NCBI RefSeq assembly: GCF_000308515.1
Contig: NZ_BAFV01000071.1
Span: 1-64,000, forward strand
DNA from: Nocardia carnea NBRC 14403
GTDB taxonomy: Bacteria; Actinomycetota; Actinomycetes; Mycobacteriales; Mycobacteriaceae
DNA length: 64,000 nucleotides
Direction of reading: 5' to 3'
The notes beneath the pieces were generated by a model. That model saw only the letters and a list, made by a program, of their open reading frames with translations, made no database searches and was not told the origin of the DNA. Shown piece after piece: positions 36,113-46,132 of this stretch; the stretch's first letter is position 1; every line of letters begins with the position of its first letter. Position numbers and translations under genes: made by a program.

Positions 36113-37200
36113 TGCCACCCGCCGCATCGCTGCTGCTCGCCGTCGAACTGGACGGCACCGGCGCGCATCCCGCATCCTGGCGGCGCCCGGATTCGCGGGC
36201 CGAGGACCTGTTCACCGCCGATTTCTGGGTGGACGCGGTCACCGCCGCCGAACGGGCCGGACTCGACCTGGTGTTCCTACCGGATTCCTTCGCACTGCAA
36301 TCCGGGGGTGCACGCGGCCGGCTCGACGCGGTCGGGATCGCCGCGCGAGTCGCGCCGGCGACCACCCGTATCGGCCTGATCCCACAGGGGCCTGTCACCC
36401 ATACCGAACCGTTTCATCTGTCCAAGGCCGTCGCCAGTCTCGACTTCGCCTCGTCCGGCCGGGCCGGTTGGGAGGTGACCGTCTCGCCCGGCGCCGAACA
36501 GGCCCGGTTGTTCGGGCGCAAACCGGAACAGCCGGACAGCGCGCTGTGGCATGAAGCGGACGAGGCGATCGAGGTGGTCGCCCGGCTGTGGGACAGCTGG
36601 GAGGACGACGCGGAGATCCGCGATGCGCCGACCGGCCGGTTCATCGACCGCGGCAAACTGCACTACATCGACTTCACCGGCGACAACTTTTCGGTGAAGG
36701 GCCCCTCGATCACCCCGCGGCCGCCCCAGGGGCAGCCGTTGATCGCGATCCGGGCGGACGGCCCGCACGCCACCCGCGTGGCCGTGCACCGGGCAGATCT
36801 GCTCCGCATTTCCGCGCCGGATCTCGCGACGGCCGCCGAGACCAGGTCGGTATTACGGGCGGCCACCGCCGCCGCGGGCCGGGATCCGGACCTGGTCCGG
36901 ATATTGCTCGATATCGAGGTCCATCTCGCCGCGTCGGACCAGGCGGCGGCAGCGGAGGTAGCGCAATTGGATTCCTGGAGCACCGGTCCGGCCTCGGCCT
37001 CGCTGCGCCACATCGGCACTCCGGCCTCGCTGCGTGAACTCGTCGGGCAGGCCCACCGCGAATGCTCTGCCGATGGGCTGGTCCTGAAACCACTGGCACA
37101 GGCCGCGTTCCTGGACCGCATTCCCGCACCGCTGCCGACCCTGCGCGGCCGCCTGGGGTTGCCGCGGCCTCTGAACCGTTATGTGACCGAAGGAGTATGA
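36109..37200 (+). CDS. LLM-class flavin-dependent monooxygenase, NtaA/SnaA/DszA-like (operon A)
   Basis: 363 residues from GTG at 36109, with ATG at 36112 as the alternative. It has the luciferase-like TIM barrel motifs [51 protein letters not shown] and [15 protein letters not shown]. Known relatives use FMNH2 from a separate reductase to oxidise sulfones, sulfonates or chelators, breaking C-S or C-N bonds. The substrate is unknown. It is coupled by overlaps to the ATPase and to the next monooxygenase. Confidence 0.9.
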   Translation: MMPPAASLLLAVELDGTGAHPASWRRPDSRAEDLFTADFWVDAVTAAERAGLDLVFLPDSFALQSGGARGRLDAVGIAARVAPATTRIGLIPQGPVTHTEPFHLSKAVASLDFASSGRAGWEVTVSPGAEQARLFGRKPEQPDSALWHEADEAIEVVARLWDSWEDDAEIRDAPTGRFIDRGKLHYIDFTGDNFSVKGPSITPRPPQGQPLIAIRADGPHATRVAVHRADLLRISAPDLATAAETRSVLRAATAAAGRDPDLVRILLDIEVHLAASDQAAAAEVAQLDSWSTGPASASLRHIGTPASLRELVGQAHRECSADGLVLKPLAQAAFLDRIPAPLPTLRGRLGLPRPLNRYVTEGV

Positions 37201-38567
37201 ACGTGTCGACAGGTGTGACCGGCAAGCAAATTCATCTCGCAGCCCATTTCCCCGGCGTCAACAACACCACGGTGTGGAACGATCCCGAATCCGGGAGCCA
37301 GATCGATTTCGGCTCGTTCGTCCATCTGGCCCGCACGGCCGAGCGGGGACTGTTCGATTTCTTCTTCCTCGCCGAGGGCCTGCGGTTGCGCGAACACCGC
37401 GGCCGGATCCACGACTTGGACGTCGTCGGCCGGCCCGACACCTTCACAGTGCTCAACGCGCTCGCCGGGGTGACCACGCGGCTGGGGCTGGCGGGCACCA
37501 TCAACACCACCTTCAACGAACCGTTCGAACTGGCGAAGCAGTTCGCCACACTGGATCATCTCTCGGGCGGGCGGGCCGCCTGGAATGCCGTGACCTCGTC
37601 CGATGCGTTCACCGGGGAGAACTTCCGCCGTGGCGGCTACCTCGATCATTCCCAGCGTTATACGCGTGCCGCCGAGGTCGTCGCCGCCACTCGCAGGCTG
37701 TGGGACAGCTGGTCCGGCGACGCACTGGTCGTCGACCGCGACCGCGGTGTCTTCACCCGGCAGCTTCCCGAGGTGCGTTACCGGAGCGGACACTTCGATA
37801 TCTCCGGCCCCTTCGTCCTGCCACGCAGCCCCCAGGGCTATCCCGTACAGCTCCAGGCCGGTGACTCCGAGGAGGGCCGGGAATTCGGCGCCGCCACCGC
37901 GGACGCGATCTTCAGCCGGCACGGGGAACTCGAAGCGGGACAACAGTTCTACACCGATATGAAGAAACGGCTGGCCAAGTACGGCCGCGACCCCGGTGAC
38001 CTGCTGATCCTGCCCGCCGCCACCTTCGTGATCGGTGACAGCGCCGCCGACGCCGAGGAACGGGCCCGGGAGATCCGGTTGCGGCAGGTGAGCCCGCAGA
38101 CCGCGATCTCCTTCCTCGAACAGGTGTGGGGCCGAGACCTCTCCGCCTACGATCCCGACGACCCCCTGCCGGAGCTCGAACCGCTCGACGATGTGACCAT
38201 CACCCGCGGCCGGGTCCGCCACACCAGAGACCCCGAAGCCCTGGTGCGCCAGTGGCGGGCACGTGCCGACGCGGAGAAACTGAGTATCCGCGAACTCGTC
38301 ATCGAGGTCACCGCCCGCCAGCAGTTCGTCGGCACACCCGCCGCCATCGCGGCGGAGATCGATCGCTACGTACAGGCGGACGCGGCCGACGGTTTCATAC
38401 TCGTACCGCACCTCACTCCCGCAGGCCTGGACGAATTCGTCGACACGGTGGTGCCGGAACTACAGGACCGCGGTAGCTTCCGCACCGAATACGAGGGAAC
38501 GACGCTGCGCGAACATCTCGGCATGCGCCATCCGCACGGCGCCGCAGAGCAGATGCGCGCATCATGA
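37197..38567 (+). CDS. NtaA/SnaA/DszA family FMNH2-dependent monooxygenase (operon A)
   Basis: 456 residues from ATG at 37197 (ATGA overlap). It closely follows the NtaA/SnaA/DszA pattern: QIHLAAHFPGVNNTTVW, FFFLAEGLRLREH, GLAGTINTTFNEPFELAKQFATLDHLSGGRAAWNAVTS, RSPQGYPVQLQAGDSEEGREF, and a C-terminal DGFILVPHLTPAGL. Length is normal for the family (430-460). It is likely the main C-S or C-N cleaving enzyme of operon A. No flavin reductase is encoded in the window. Confidence 0.93.
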   Translation: MNVSTGVTGKQIHLAAHFPGVNNTTVWNDPESGSQIDFGSFVHLARTAERGLFDFFFLAEGLRLREHRGRIHDLDVVGRPDTFTVLNALAGVTTRLGLAGTINTTFNEPFELAKQFATLDHLSGGRAAWNAVTSSDAFTGENFRRGGYLDHSQRYTRAAEVVAATRRLWDSWSGDALVVDRDRGVFTRQLPEVRYRSGHFDISGPFVLPRSPQGYPVQLQAGDSEEGREFGAATADAIFSRHGELEAGQQFYTDMKKRLAKYGRDPGDLLILPAATFVIGDSAADAEERAREIRLRQVSPQTAISFLEQVWGRDLSAYDPDDPLPELEPLDDVTITRGRVRHTRDPEALVRQWRARADAEKLSIRELVIEVTARQQFVGTPAAIAAEIDRYVQADAADGFILVPHLTPAGLDEFVDTVVPELQDRGSFRTEYEGTTLREHLGMRHPHGAAEQMRAS

Positions 38568-39697
38568 CCACACCCTTGTCTGTCCTGGACCTTTCCCCTA
38601 TCAGCACGGGGTCGGATGCGCGGCAGGCGATTCGCAACACCATCGATCTCGCCCGGCACGCCGAAGCCTGGGGATACCGGCGGTATTGGGTCGCCGAACA
38701 TCACTTCGTAGCGGTGGCTTCGTCGGCGCCGACCGAATTGATCGCGCTCATCGCCGCCGCCACCGAGACCATCCGGGTCGGTTCCGCCGCTGTCCAGGCG
38801 GGCTATCGGACCGCGGCGTCGGTGGTGGAGGCCTTCGGCACCGTCGATGCGCTGTACCCGGGCAGGCTGGATCTCGGGCTGGGACGTTCGGCGCATCGCC
38901 TGCCACAACTGCGCGCCATGGGGACTCCGCCGTCCCTGCGCTCACCACGACCGACCGTGGTGCGTGACGGGGTGGTCGTCCCGCCCCCGTTCGCACCCGC
39001 GCAGATCCGGGATACGAGCCGGCTCGCGGCCTCGCTCGAGGCGCTACTGCTGCCCGGCGCCGAACCGCCGGACTACGCCGAACAGATCGCGCAGATCCGT
39101 GCCCTGCTGGCCGGGACGTACACGACCGCCGACGGAATCCACTTGCGGGCTGTCCCGGGAGAGGGAGCCGATGTGCAGGTGTGGCTGTTCGGCAGCAGCG
39201 GCGGGGAGAGCGCGCAGCTGGCGGGGTGCCTCGGGCTGCCGTTCGTGGCCAACTACCACGTATCGCCGGGGACGATCCTGGAAACCGTGGCGGCCTATCG
39301 CGCGGCGTTCCGGCCGTCGGAGCAGTTCCGGGAGCCCTATCTGGTGGTTTCGGCCGATGTGGTCGTTGCCGAGGACGAAGCCCGGGCCCGCCATCTCGCC
39401 GCCACCTACGGGCACTGGGTGGCCAGTATCCGCAGCGGCGCGGGAGCGACCGAATATCCGGATCCCGAGACCGCGCCGCCGCTGACCGATTACCAGCTCC
39501 GACTGGTCGACGACCGGGTGAACACTCAGTTCGTCGGAACGCCGGCCGCCGTGGCTGCGCGATTGTCTGCACTACAGCAGCTGACCGGCGCCGACGAACT
39601 GGTGATCACGAGCGTCACCCACCGGCACGCGGACCGATTGACTTCGCACCGCCTGCTCGCCCGGGAATGGGGACTCGAGGGTGCCCGCGGGTCCTGA
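38564..39697 (+). CDS. LLM-class flavin-dependent oxidoreductase, MsnO8-like group (operon A)
   Basis: 377 residues from ATG at 38564 (ATGA overlap). It begins SVLDLSPISTGSDARQAIRNT and contains ARHAEAWGYRRYWVAEHH, RVGSAAVQAGYRTAASVVEAFGTVDALYPGRLDLGLGR, and PFVANYHVSPGTILETVAAYR. This is the luciferase subgroup without the NtaA C-terminal tail. It is the last gene of operon A, ending inside a 24-bp palindrome. The substrate is unknown. Confidence 0.9.
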   Translation: MTTPLSVLDLSPISTGSDARQAIRNTIDLARHAEAWGYRRYWVAEHHFVAVASSAPTELIALIAAATETIRVGSAAVQAGYRTAASVVEAFGTVDALYPGRLDLGLGRSAHRLPQLRAMGTPPSLRSPRPTVVRDGVVVPPPFAPAQIRDTSRLAASLEALLLPGAEPPDYAEQIAQIRALLAGTYTTADGIHLRAVPGEGADVQVWLFGSSGGESAQLAGCLGLPFVANYHVSPGTILETVAAYRAAFRPSEQFREPYLVVSADVVVAEDEARARHLAATYGHWVASIRSGAGATEYPDPETAPPLTDYQLRLVDDRVNTQFVGTPAAVAARLSALQQLTGADELVITSVTHRHADRLTSHRLLAREWGLEGARGS

Positions 39698-39714
39698 CCG
39701 GGCCCGGTCAGGAC
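39691..39714 (+). terminator. 24-bp perfect palindrome ending operon A
   Basis: Half GTCCTGACCGGG is followed directly by its exact complement, forming a 10-bp stem with a GGCC tetraloop. It overlaps the last stop codon of operon A and lies between two convergent operons. It is a good intrinsic terminator candidate for one or both. Confidence 0.65.
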
Positions 39715-39880
39715 GCGCCGCCGCGGGTCAGGGTCGAGCGCAACCGATCGGTGCGGTGAGTGCCGTATCCGCCGCGACCGGCCGGATAGCGACGATGACC
39801 GGAGTCAGCGGTATAACGCCATACGATTCATGTGTCGGCACCGCGAGCCACTGGGGCCCTGTCCGGCGCCGCCAGCCCGA

Positions 39881-41215
39881 CTACCCGTCGCAGTGCCGCT
39901 GCCAGCGAGGCAGGGGCGCGGAGACCATGCGGTCCCGAGGCGCTGCGGCGGCGGCGAGATGACCGCGCAGCGTGGTGGTTTCGTAGTCGGCGCGGAAGAG
40001 GCCGCGAGATACCAGCAGCGGGACCAGTTCGTCGGCGATCACCTCGAGGCTGTCGACGAGGATATCGGGTTGCAGGTTGAAGCCGTCGCAGGCGTAACTG
40101 CGGTACCACTGCTCGATGCGGTCGGCCAGTTGCTCCGGGGTGCCCACGAAACCGCCGTGCCCGGAACCGGAGTAGCGCGTCTCGCGCAGGTACTCCCGGA
40201 CGGTCGGGCGGGTCTGCCGGATCTGCTCGAGAATGGATTCGCGGAAACCGATACTGCCGGTGAAGATCTCCGGATCGGCGGGGCCGCGCAGTGCCTCGTC
40301 CGGGAACTGCTCGTCGAGATCTAGGGTGGCGATATCGACCCCGATGGCATGGGAGAGCCAGGCCGCCGAATACGCGCTGGGGCTCGACTCGTACAGTTCG
40401 TCGACGCGGCGCCGAGCCTCTTCCTCGGTGGATCCGAGGGTCAGTAGCAGGCCGGGCATGATCGCGATGTCGCGGGGGTCGCGGCCGGCCCGCGCCGCAC
40501 CGGCCTGCACGGTCCGGTAGTGCTCGCGCGCAGTCTCGAGTGTGATCTCGGCGGTGAATACGCCGTCGGCGTAGCGGGCGGCGATATCGCGGCCTCCGGG
40601 GGATCCGCCGGCCTGGAACAGGACCGGCATACCCTGTGGTGAGGCGGGTGCGCGGAATTCGCCGTCGTAGTCGAAATGAGTGCCGTGATGGCGGACCCGG
40701 GAACCGGTTCCGGCGGCCGACCACAGGGCGCGGGAGAGTTCGGCGAATTCGGCGCCGCGTTCATAGCGTCGGCTGCGGGGAATCACCTGCTCGAGGCCGA
40801 AATTGGCGGCGGACCGGTCGTCGCGGGTGGTCACCAGGTTCCAGCCGGCGCGGCCGTGCGAGACGTGGTCGAGGGTGAGGATACGGGCGGCCAGGTCTAC
40901 GGGGTCGTTGAAGGTGGTGGACGCAGTGGCGATGAGGCCGACATGCTCGGTGGTCCGGGCGATATGCGCCCACACGACCGCCGGGTCGAGCCGGATGGGG
41001 TTGGCGTCGTAGGCAGGATCACCGAGACTCAGTGCGTCAGCGAGGAATACCGCGTCGAGCCGGGCGCGTTCGGCGAGCCGGCCGATCCGCTCCCAGTACG
41101 CGGGTTCGACGAAATCCTGGGCCCCGAGAAGCGGTGACCGCCACGCGGCGGGGATATAGCCGTAGACGAGCACATTGACACCGAGAAGGACGTGGCCGGT
41201 GCGGGGTTCGGTCAT
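39881..41215 (-). CDS. NtaA/SnaA/DszA family FMNH2-dependent monooxygenase (operon B)
   Basis: 444 residues from ATG at 41215. Motifs are WRSPLLGAQDFVEPAYWERIGRLAERARLDAVFLAD, HVGLIATASTTFNDPVDLAARILTLDHVSHGRAGWNLVT, ASPQGMPVLFQAGGSPGGRDIAARYADGVF and CDGFNLQPDILVDSLEVIADELVP. It lies four bases downstream of the acyl-CoA-dehydrogenase-like gene and is the last gene of operon B. It is distinct in sequence from the operon A enzyme, so a different substrate is likely. Confidence 0.93.
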   Translation of the reverse strand: MTEPRTGHVLLGVNVLVYGYIPAAWRSPLLGAQDFVEPAYWERIGRLAERARLDAVFLADALSLGDPAYDANPIRLDPAVVWAHIARTTEHVGLIATASTTFNDPVDLAARILTLDHVSHGRAGWNLVTTRDDRSAANFGLEQVIPRSRRYERGAEFAELSRALWSAAGTGSRVRHHGTHFDYDGEFRAPASPQGMPVLFQAGGSPGGRDIAARYADGVFTAEITLETAREHYRTVQAGAARAGRDPRDIAIMPGLLLTLGSTEEEARRRVDELYESSPSAYSAAWLSHAIGVDIATLDLDEQFPDEALRGPADPEIFTGSIGFRESILEQIRQTRPTVREYLRETRYSGSGHGGFVGTPEQLADRIEQWYRSYACDGFNLQPDILVDSLEVIADELVPLLVSRGLFRADYETTTLRGHLAAAAAPRDRMVSAPLPRWQRHCDG

Positions 41216-41219
41216 CCGG

Positions 41220-42473
41220 TCACGCTCCTTGGCCTTGCGGGCGCAGGAAGGAGTTCGATCCGCCTGCCGGTGGTGTGCCGTTGACGTAGTAGTCACCCAG
41301 TACTCGTTCCTTGAACACGCGGGGGTTGTGCGAGGCGAGGGTGCGGGCATTGCGCCAGTGCCGGTCGAGGCCCGCGTCGACCGCGGTCGCGGAGGCGCCG
41401 AGGGCGTCGAACACGGTACCGGTGACCTCGAGCGCGGATTCGATGACGACCGTTTGCGCCTCGTGGGTGCGCACGGTCGCCTGGACGAGTGCCCTATGCT
41501 CGGACTCCGCGTCCTGCTGGAAGTGGGCTTCGGCAACGGCGTCGAGAGTGGCCGCCTGCTTTTCCAGCGCCGCCTCCGCCGCGAACACCCGAGTGGCCAG
41601 GATGCCGATGCGCTGCTGGAGCAGGGGGTCGCCGGCAGGTACCTCGTCGAGGCCCAGCGGATAGTTGCGGGGCCGGCGGCGCAGTGCGGCGGTGCCGTCA
41701 CGGAACGCCGCCCGGGCGATGCCGGTCAGCACCGACAGCAGCGCAGTCTGATAGAAGAGCCCCTGATAGGCGAAGCGTTCCTCGGCGGGGAACAGGCCGT
41801 GTTCGTCCACCACCGCGTCGCGATACCGGGCCGATCCGCTGGCGGTGGTCTGCTGGCCGAAGCCGGCCCAGTCGTCGACGAGGGTGACTCCGGGCTGCTC
41901 CCGTGGGACGAGCACGGTGACCAGGCGGTCGTCGGCGTCCTTGCCGATCACATCGAGCCAGTCCGCGTAGAGGCTGCCCGTCGCATAGAACTTTTCGCCG
42001 GTGACCCGGGTGACGCCGTCGACGGTGCTGATCCGGGTGCCGATATCGCCGAATTTCGCGTTGTTGGCCTCGGTCCAGCCGCCGCCGACGAACTCGCCGC
42101 GACGGAACCGTTCGAGCCAGATCCCGGTGGCCGGATGCTCCGGTGAGTTCAGCCGGTCCTCGACGAAGGCGAGATGGTTGCGGAAGATATGCGCCACATT
42201 GGCGTCGGCGGCGCCGAGATCGGCGAGCAGGCGGAACAATTGCTGCAGGGTCGCGCCGTCGCCGCCCAGTTCGCGGGGGATCCGCAATCGGGAGAATCCG
42301 GCGTCGACCAGGTGACGGACCTGCTCGTAGGGGAATTCGCGGGCACGTTCCCGGGCGAGGTTGCCTTCGGCGATACGATCGAAGACGGGTTGATAGGTCG
42401 CGCTGAGGGATTCGTATCCGGCGTCGGGGGCCGCCGGCAGCGATCTCCGATCGGTCGAGGTGGAGGCTGTCAT
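41220..42473 (-). CDS. Acyl-CoA dehydrogenase-fold monooxygenase, DszC/SfnB-like (operon B)
   Basis: 417 residues from ATG at 42473. The acyl-CoA dehydrogenase fold is clear: FSRLRIPRELGGDGATLQQLFRLLADLGAADANVAHIFRNHLAFVE, GGGWTEANNAKF, KFYATGSLYADWLDV, and HWRNARTLASHNPRVFKERVLGDYYVNG. The family pairing with NtaA/DszA-type enzymes and the C-terminal HNPRVFK pattern place it with DszC/SfnB, flavin monooxygenases that oxidise sulfur centres. It may prepare the substrate for the downstream NtaA-type enzyme. Confidence 0.9.
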   Translation of the reverse strand: MTASTSTDRRSLPAAPDAGYESLSATYQPVFDRIAEGNLARERAREFPYEQVRHLVDAGFSRLRIPRELGGDGATLQQLFRLLADLGAADANVAHIFRNHLAFVEDRLNSPEHPATGIWLERFRRGEFVGGGWTEANNAKFGDIGTRISTVDGVTRVTGEKFYATGSLYADWLDVIGKDADDRLVTVLVPREQPGVTLVDDWAGFGQQTTASGSARYRDAVVDEHGLFPAEERFAYQGLFYQTALLSVLTGIARAAFRDGTAALRRRPRNYPLGLDEVPAGDPLLQQRIGILATRVFAAEAALEKQAATLDAVAEAHFQQDAESEHRALVQATVRTHEAQTVVIESALEVTGTVFDALGASATAVDAGLDRHWRNARTLASHNPRVFKERVLGDYYVNGTPPAGGSNSFLRPQGQGA

Positions 42474-42510
42474 GGGGTCCCTTCGGTAAGTCGGTGCACT
42501 GCGCGCGGTT

Positions 42511-43497
42511 TCAGCGGTAGACGGCGGGCGATGGTTCGGCGAACGCCGGTGGGGCGCCGGCCGGCAGATCGACGGGCGGCGCCAGGCCCAGCACAGCCCG
42601 CAGGGTCGTATGGGGGTCGAGAGCGCCGAGTTCACCGTGGTCCGCCACGAATGCGGCCACAGTGCGCAGCAGGTCGGTGGCGGTCTCGGCGGGGGAGCCG
42701 CCGGTGCCGGTGCGGAGCAGGATTCCGTGGGCGCCCGCGGTCAGCAGGCCGGCGGCGGTATCGATATCCGCGGCCTCGGCGACAACTGGAGTGGTGCTGT
42801 GTTCCAGGGCAGCGGCGACGGAACCACGGTCGGGGAAGCCGCCGAGTACGGCGAGCTCGCCCGTATCGGGTCGGGACGTCCCCGATTCCGGAACTGTGAC
42901 GAACCGGGCGAGAACCGGTGTGCCCTGGAGCGAGGCCGGAATACTGAGTGGTCCGGCCGTGCGGGCGGCACCGAGGTGGTCCACCCGGCGAATCAGGTCG
43001 GACCGCACCAGGATCCCACTGTCCTTGTCGCCGATGATGCTGTCGCGGGGCCAGCTCTGCCACAACCCGATCAGGGCGCGGGCAGTATCCGCGGTGGTCT
43101 CCGACCCGAGTTCGGCGCTGCTGCCCAGACCCGCTCCGCTCCAGGCATCACCGGTGCGGCCGCGGGAATCGCGGTCGCCGAGCAGGATTCCGGACCGGCC
43201 CCGGGTGAGGTGATCCAGCGAGAGCGCCCGCCGGGCGAGGTTGTAAGGCAGGTCGATATGGGCGGCAGCGGCGAAGAGTGCGGGCGGTCCGCCGTAGGTG
43301 GCGAGTGCCGTGGCCAGGAGGCTGGGGTCGAGATCGGTGGCCGTGGGGCCCGTGAGCCGGTCGATTCCGATCACCGCGAACGCGGCCGGCTGCCGCTCCC
43401 ACGCGGTGCGCAGGGTGTTGTCGGCGAGGATCGCCGCGGCTTCGGCGGTAGTCACCGCCAAGGCAAGGATCGGGGTGCCGGAGCGTGCAGAGGTCAT
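42511..43497 (-). CDS. Short LLM-class flavin-dependent oxidoreductase (operon B)
   Basis: 328 residues from ATG at 43497 (ATGA overlap with the ATPase stop). Luciferase-like elements are reduced but visible: HIDLPYNLARRALSLDHLTRGRSGILLG and AGAHGILLRTG. It is shorter than the 360-460 typical length, with a loss of the C-terminal helices. It could be an accessory or a flavin-binding relative and not the main oxygenase. Its position between the ATPase and the DszC-like gene supports a role in the same pathway. Confidence 0.8.
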   Translation of the reverse strand: MTSARSGTPILALAVTTAEAAAILADNTLRTAWERQPAAFAVIGIDRLTGPTATDLDPSLLATALATYGGPPALFAAAAHIDLPYNLARRALSLDHLTRGRSGILLGDRDSRGRTGDAWSGAGLGSSAELGSETTADTARALIGLWQSWPRDSIIGDKDSGILVRSDLIRRVDHLGAARTAGPLSIPASLQGTPVLARFVTVPESGTSRPDTGELAVLGGFPDRGSVAAALEHSTTPVVAEAADIDTAAGLLTAGAHGILLRTGTGGSPAETATDLLRTVAAFVADHGELGALDPHTTLRAVLGLAPPVDLPAGAPPAFAEPSPAVYR

Positions 43498-45248
43498 GCC
43501 GCCTGTTCTTTCCGTCGGCCGAGATCGGCGTCGAGTAGTGCGCGGGTCTCGGCGGAGCGCGCGCTGTCGTACAGGTGTGCGGTGGGGAATTCGTCGACCA
43601 GCCGGCCACCGGTGAGTACACCGATCCGGTCGCTGACCCATTCCACGAGCCCCAGATCGTGACCGATGAACACACAGGTCAGGTTCAGGCGTCCGCGCAG
43701 CTCGAGCAGTAGGTCGATGATCTCGGCCTGGGTGGAGACATCCAGCGAGGAGGTCGGCTCGTCGAGGATCAGCAGATCGGGTTCCGGCGCCAGCGCCCGC
43801 GCCAGGCAGACCCGCTGCGCCTGGCCACCGGACAGTGCGTGCGGGTACCGGTCGGCGAAATCGGCGGCCAGGCCGACGAGCGCGAGCGACCGGGCCACCG
43901 CCTCCGCCGCCGGCTTCCGGTTCCGCACCCGGCCGAAGCGGTACAGCGGCCGGGCGATCTGCTCCCCGACACGCAGCGCGGGGTTGAGCGCGCCGACCGG
44001 GTCCTGGAAGACATATTGCAGTCGCGACCGCAGCGCGCGCAGTTCGGCCGGTGCCGCACCGGTGACCCGATTTCCGTCGAAGGTCACCGAACCCGCGGTG
44101 GCCGGCAGCAGTCCTCCCAGTACGCGGCCCAGGGTCGACTTCCCTGAGCCGGAAGGCCCGATCAACCCATAGATTTCGCCGGGCGCCACGGTGAGCGACA
44201 CATTGTCCACCGCGACGAATTCCCGTGCGGTGACCCCGGTTCCGAATCCACCCACCCGGAATCGCTTGGAGACCGCATCGAGCCGCACGACCGGTACGGT
44301 GTTCCCGGTGCCGGCACCGGTCGCGGACACGGGCCGGACGCGTGGCGACGCCAGGCGACGCGGTCCGTCCCACTGTGGCAGGGTCGCGCGTTTACCCAGC
44401 CGGGGCACCGCATCCAGCAGCCGCCGGGTGTACGGGTGATCGGGCGCGGTGAGCACCTTCTCCCGGGCTCCGGCTTCGACGATCCGGCCCTGGGCGAGCA
44501 CGGCCACCCGGTCGGCCATATGGGCGACCACGTCGAAATCGTGGGTGATCAACAGCAGCGCCGATCCCGTGGCGCGGGTGATATCGCGGAGCAGATCGAG
44601 GATCTGGCGCTGGACGATGGTGTCGAGCGCGGTGGTCGGTTCGTCGGCGATCAGTACCAGCGGTTCGGCCAGGGCGGCCAGCGCGAGCGCGACCCGCTGG
44701 CGCATTCCGCCGCTGAGTTCGTGCGGATAGGAGGCCAGAACGCGGTCCGGAGCATCGAAACCGACCTGCGTGAGCCAGCCGGCCGCCAGTGTGCGACGCG
44801 CGGACCGCCGCAGCTCCGGGCGATGGTGGACGATGATCTCGTCGAGCTGGGTGTCGATGCGGTGCGCCGGATCCAGGGCGCCGAGCGGGTTCTGGAAGAC
44901 CATGCCGATCCCGGACCCGCGGTAGGTGCGGAGCCGGCGGTCGGGGAGCGCGGTGAGCTCGACGACATCGTTCGGATCGGGGCGGAAGCGGACGGCCCCG
45001 CCGGTAATCCGTGCGTCGTGTGGCAGCAGGCCGATGATCGCGGCCGCCGTGAGGCTCTTCCCGGAACCGGATTCCCCGACGAGGGCCAGTACTTCGCCGG
45101 CGGTGAGGGTGAACCGGATATCCGCGACCGTCGGGTCGCCGGGTTCGTCGCCGGGGTAGGCGATGCTCAGGTTGTCGACTTCGAGGACGGTGCGCGTTGC
45201 GGCACCGGCTTCGCCGGGGCGGGTATGCGGTGTGGACAGCGTGGTCAT
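43494..45248 (-). CDS. Fused double ABC ATPase, DppD-DppF type (operon B)
   Basis: 584 residues from ATG at 45248 (ATGA overlap with the permease stop). NBD1 has [22 protein letters not shown] and LVLIADEP. NBD2 has GPSGSGKST, ALSGGQAQRVCLARAL and LLILDEPTSSLD. The two-domain layout matches the operon A protein, though the sequences differ. It energises the operon B importer. Confidence 0.94.
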   Translation of the reverse strand: MTTLSTPHTRPGEAGAATRTVLEVDNLSIAYPGDEPGDPTVADIRFTLTAGEVLALVGESGSGKSLTAAAIIGLLPHDARITGGAVRFRPDPNDVVELTALPDRRLRTYRGSGIGMVFQNPLGALDPAHRIDTQLDEIIVHHRPELRRSARRTLAAGWLTQVGFDAPDRVLASYPHELSGGMRQRVALALAALAEPLVLIADEPTTALDTIVQRQILDLLRDITRATGSALLLITHDFDVVAHMADRVAVLAQGRIVEAGAREKVLTAPDHPYTRRLLDAVPRLGKRATLPQWDGPRRLASPRVRPVSATGAGTGNTVPVVRLDAVSKRFRVGGFGTGVTAREFVAVDNVSLTVAPGEIYGLIGPSGSGKSTLGRVLGGLLPATAGSVTFDGNRVTGAAPAELRALRSRLQYVFQDPVGALNPALRVGEQIARPLYRFGRVRNRKPAAEAVARSLALVGLAADFADRYPHALSGGQAQRVCLARALAPEPDLLILDEPTSSLDVSTQAEIIDLLLELRGRLNLTCVFIGHDLGLVEWVSDRIGVLTGGRLVDEFPTAHLYDSARSAETRALLDADLGRRKEQAA

Positions 45249-46132
45249 CGGCGGTTTCCTCGGGTGCGGGGGTTCGACAGGTCGTGCAGGGCGTCGCCGA
45301 GCCAGTTGAAGGCCAGGGCGACGACCACGACCGCGAGGCCCGGGATCACCGCCACATGCATATGCCCGGATAGCACGACCTTCGCGCCGGACGCGATCAT
45401 CTGGCCCCAATCGGGGGTCGGGGGCTGCACGCCGATTCCTACCGCGCTCAGGCTCGCCGAGAACACCACCATGGTGGCGACCATGCCGGTGCCGTAGACG
45501 ACGATTGCGCCGCGCACATTCGGCAGTACTTCGCGCACCATCAGCTCCCACCGGGTGGCGCCGAGCGCGGTGGCGGCCTCGACGTACTCGCGCTGGACCT
45601 GCTGTTTCACCTCGGTGAACACCACGCGGGTCACATAGGGGACCACGGTGAACGCGATCGCCGCCACCACGACCACGGGCCCGGGGCGCAGGACGGCGGC
45701 CAGCGCGACCGCCACCAGAATCACCGGAAAGGCGAACAACATGTCCACGACCCGCATCACGGCACCGCTCACCTTCGGGCCGGCGAAACCGGCGAGCAGC
45801 CCGGCTCCGGACCCGGCCACCGTGGCCGCGGCTACCGCGAGAACCGCCAGCAGCAGCGAGGTCCGGCCACCCCAGAGCAGCCGGCTCAGCAGGTCCCGGC
45901 CGAGATCGTCGGTGCCCAGCAGATGCCCGGCGCTGCCGGGCGGCAGGAACTTGGCGGACGGATCGGTCACCAGCGGGTCGTAGGGCGCGAGTACGGGCGC
46001 CAACAGAGAAACGACCACCACGGCGCCGATGAGTACGACGGCGGCGACGAATTGCGCGCTGTAGCGCCGCCCGCGGATTTCTCGCCGACCGGCGGCCAGC
46101 GGCGGACGGGACACTCGGACGGAGACCATCAC
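45245..46132 (-). CDS. ABC transporter permease, DppC/OppC type (operon B)
   Basis: 295 residues from GTG at 46132 (GTGA overlap); ATG at 46129 is a near alternative. LLGTDDLGRDLLSRLLWGGRTSLLLAVLAV and the EAA loop REYVEAATALGATRWELMVREVLPN identify the family. Six membrane segments are present. The N-terminus is short, unlike the extended operon A permease. Confidence 0.93.
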   Translation of the reverse strand: MMVSVRVSRPPLAAGRREIRGRRYSAQFVAAVVLIGAVVVVSLLAPVLAPYDPLVTDPSAKFLPPGSAGHLLGTDDLGRDLLSRLLWGGRTSLLLAVLAVAAATVAGSGAGLLAGFAGPKVSGAVMRVVDMLFAFPVILVAVALAAVLRPGPVVVVAAIAFTVVPYVTRVVFTEVKQQVQREYVEAATALGATRWELMVREVLPNVRGAIVVYGTGMVATMVVFSASLSAVGIGVQPPTPDWGQMIASGAKVVLSGHMHVAVIPGLAVVVVALAFNWLGDALHDLSNPRTRGNRR

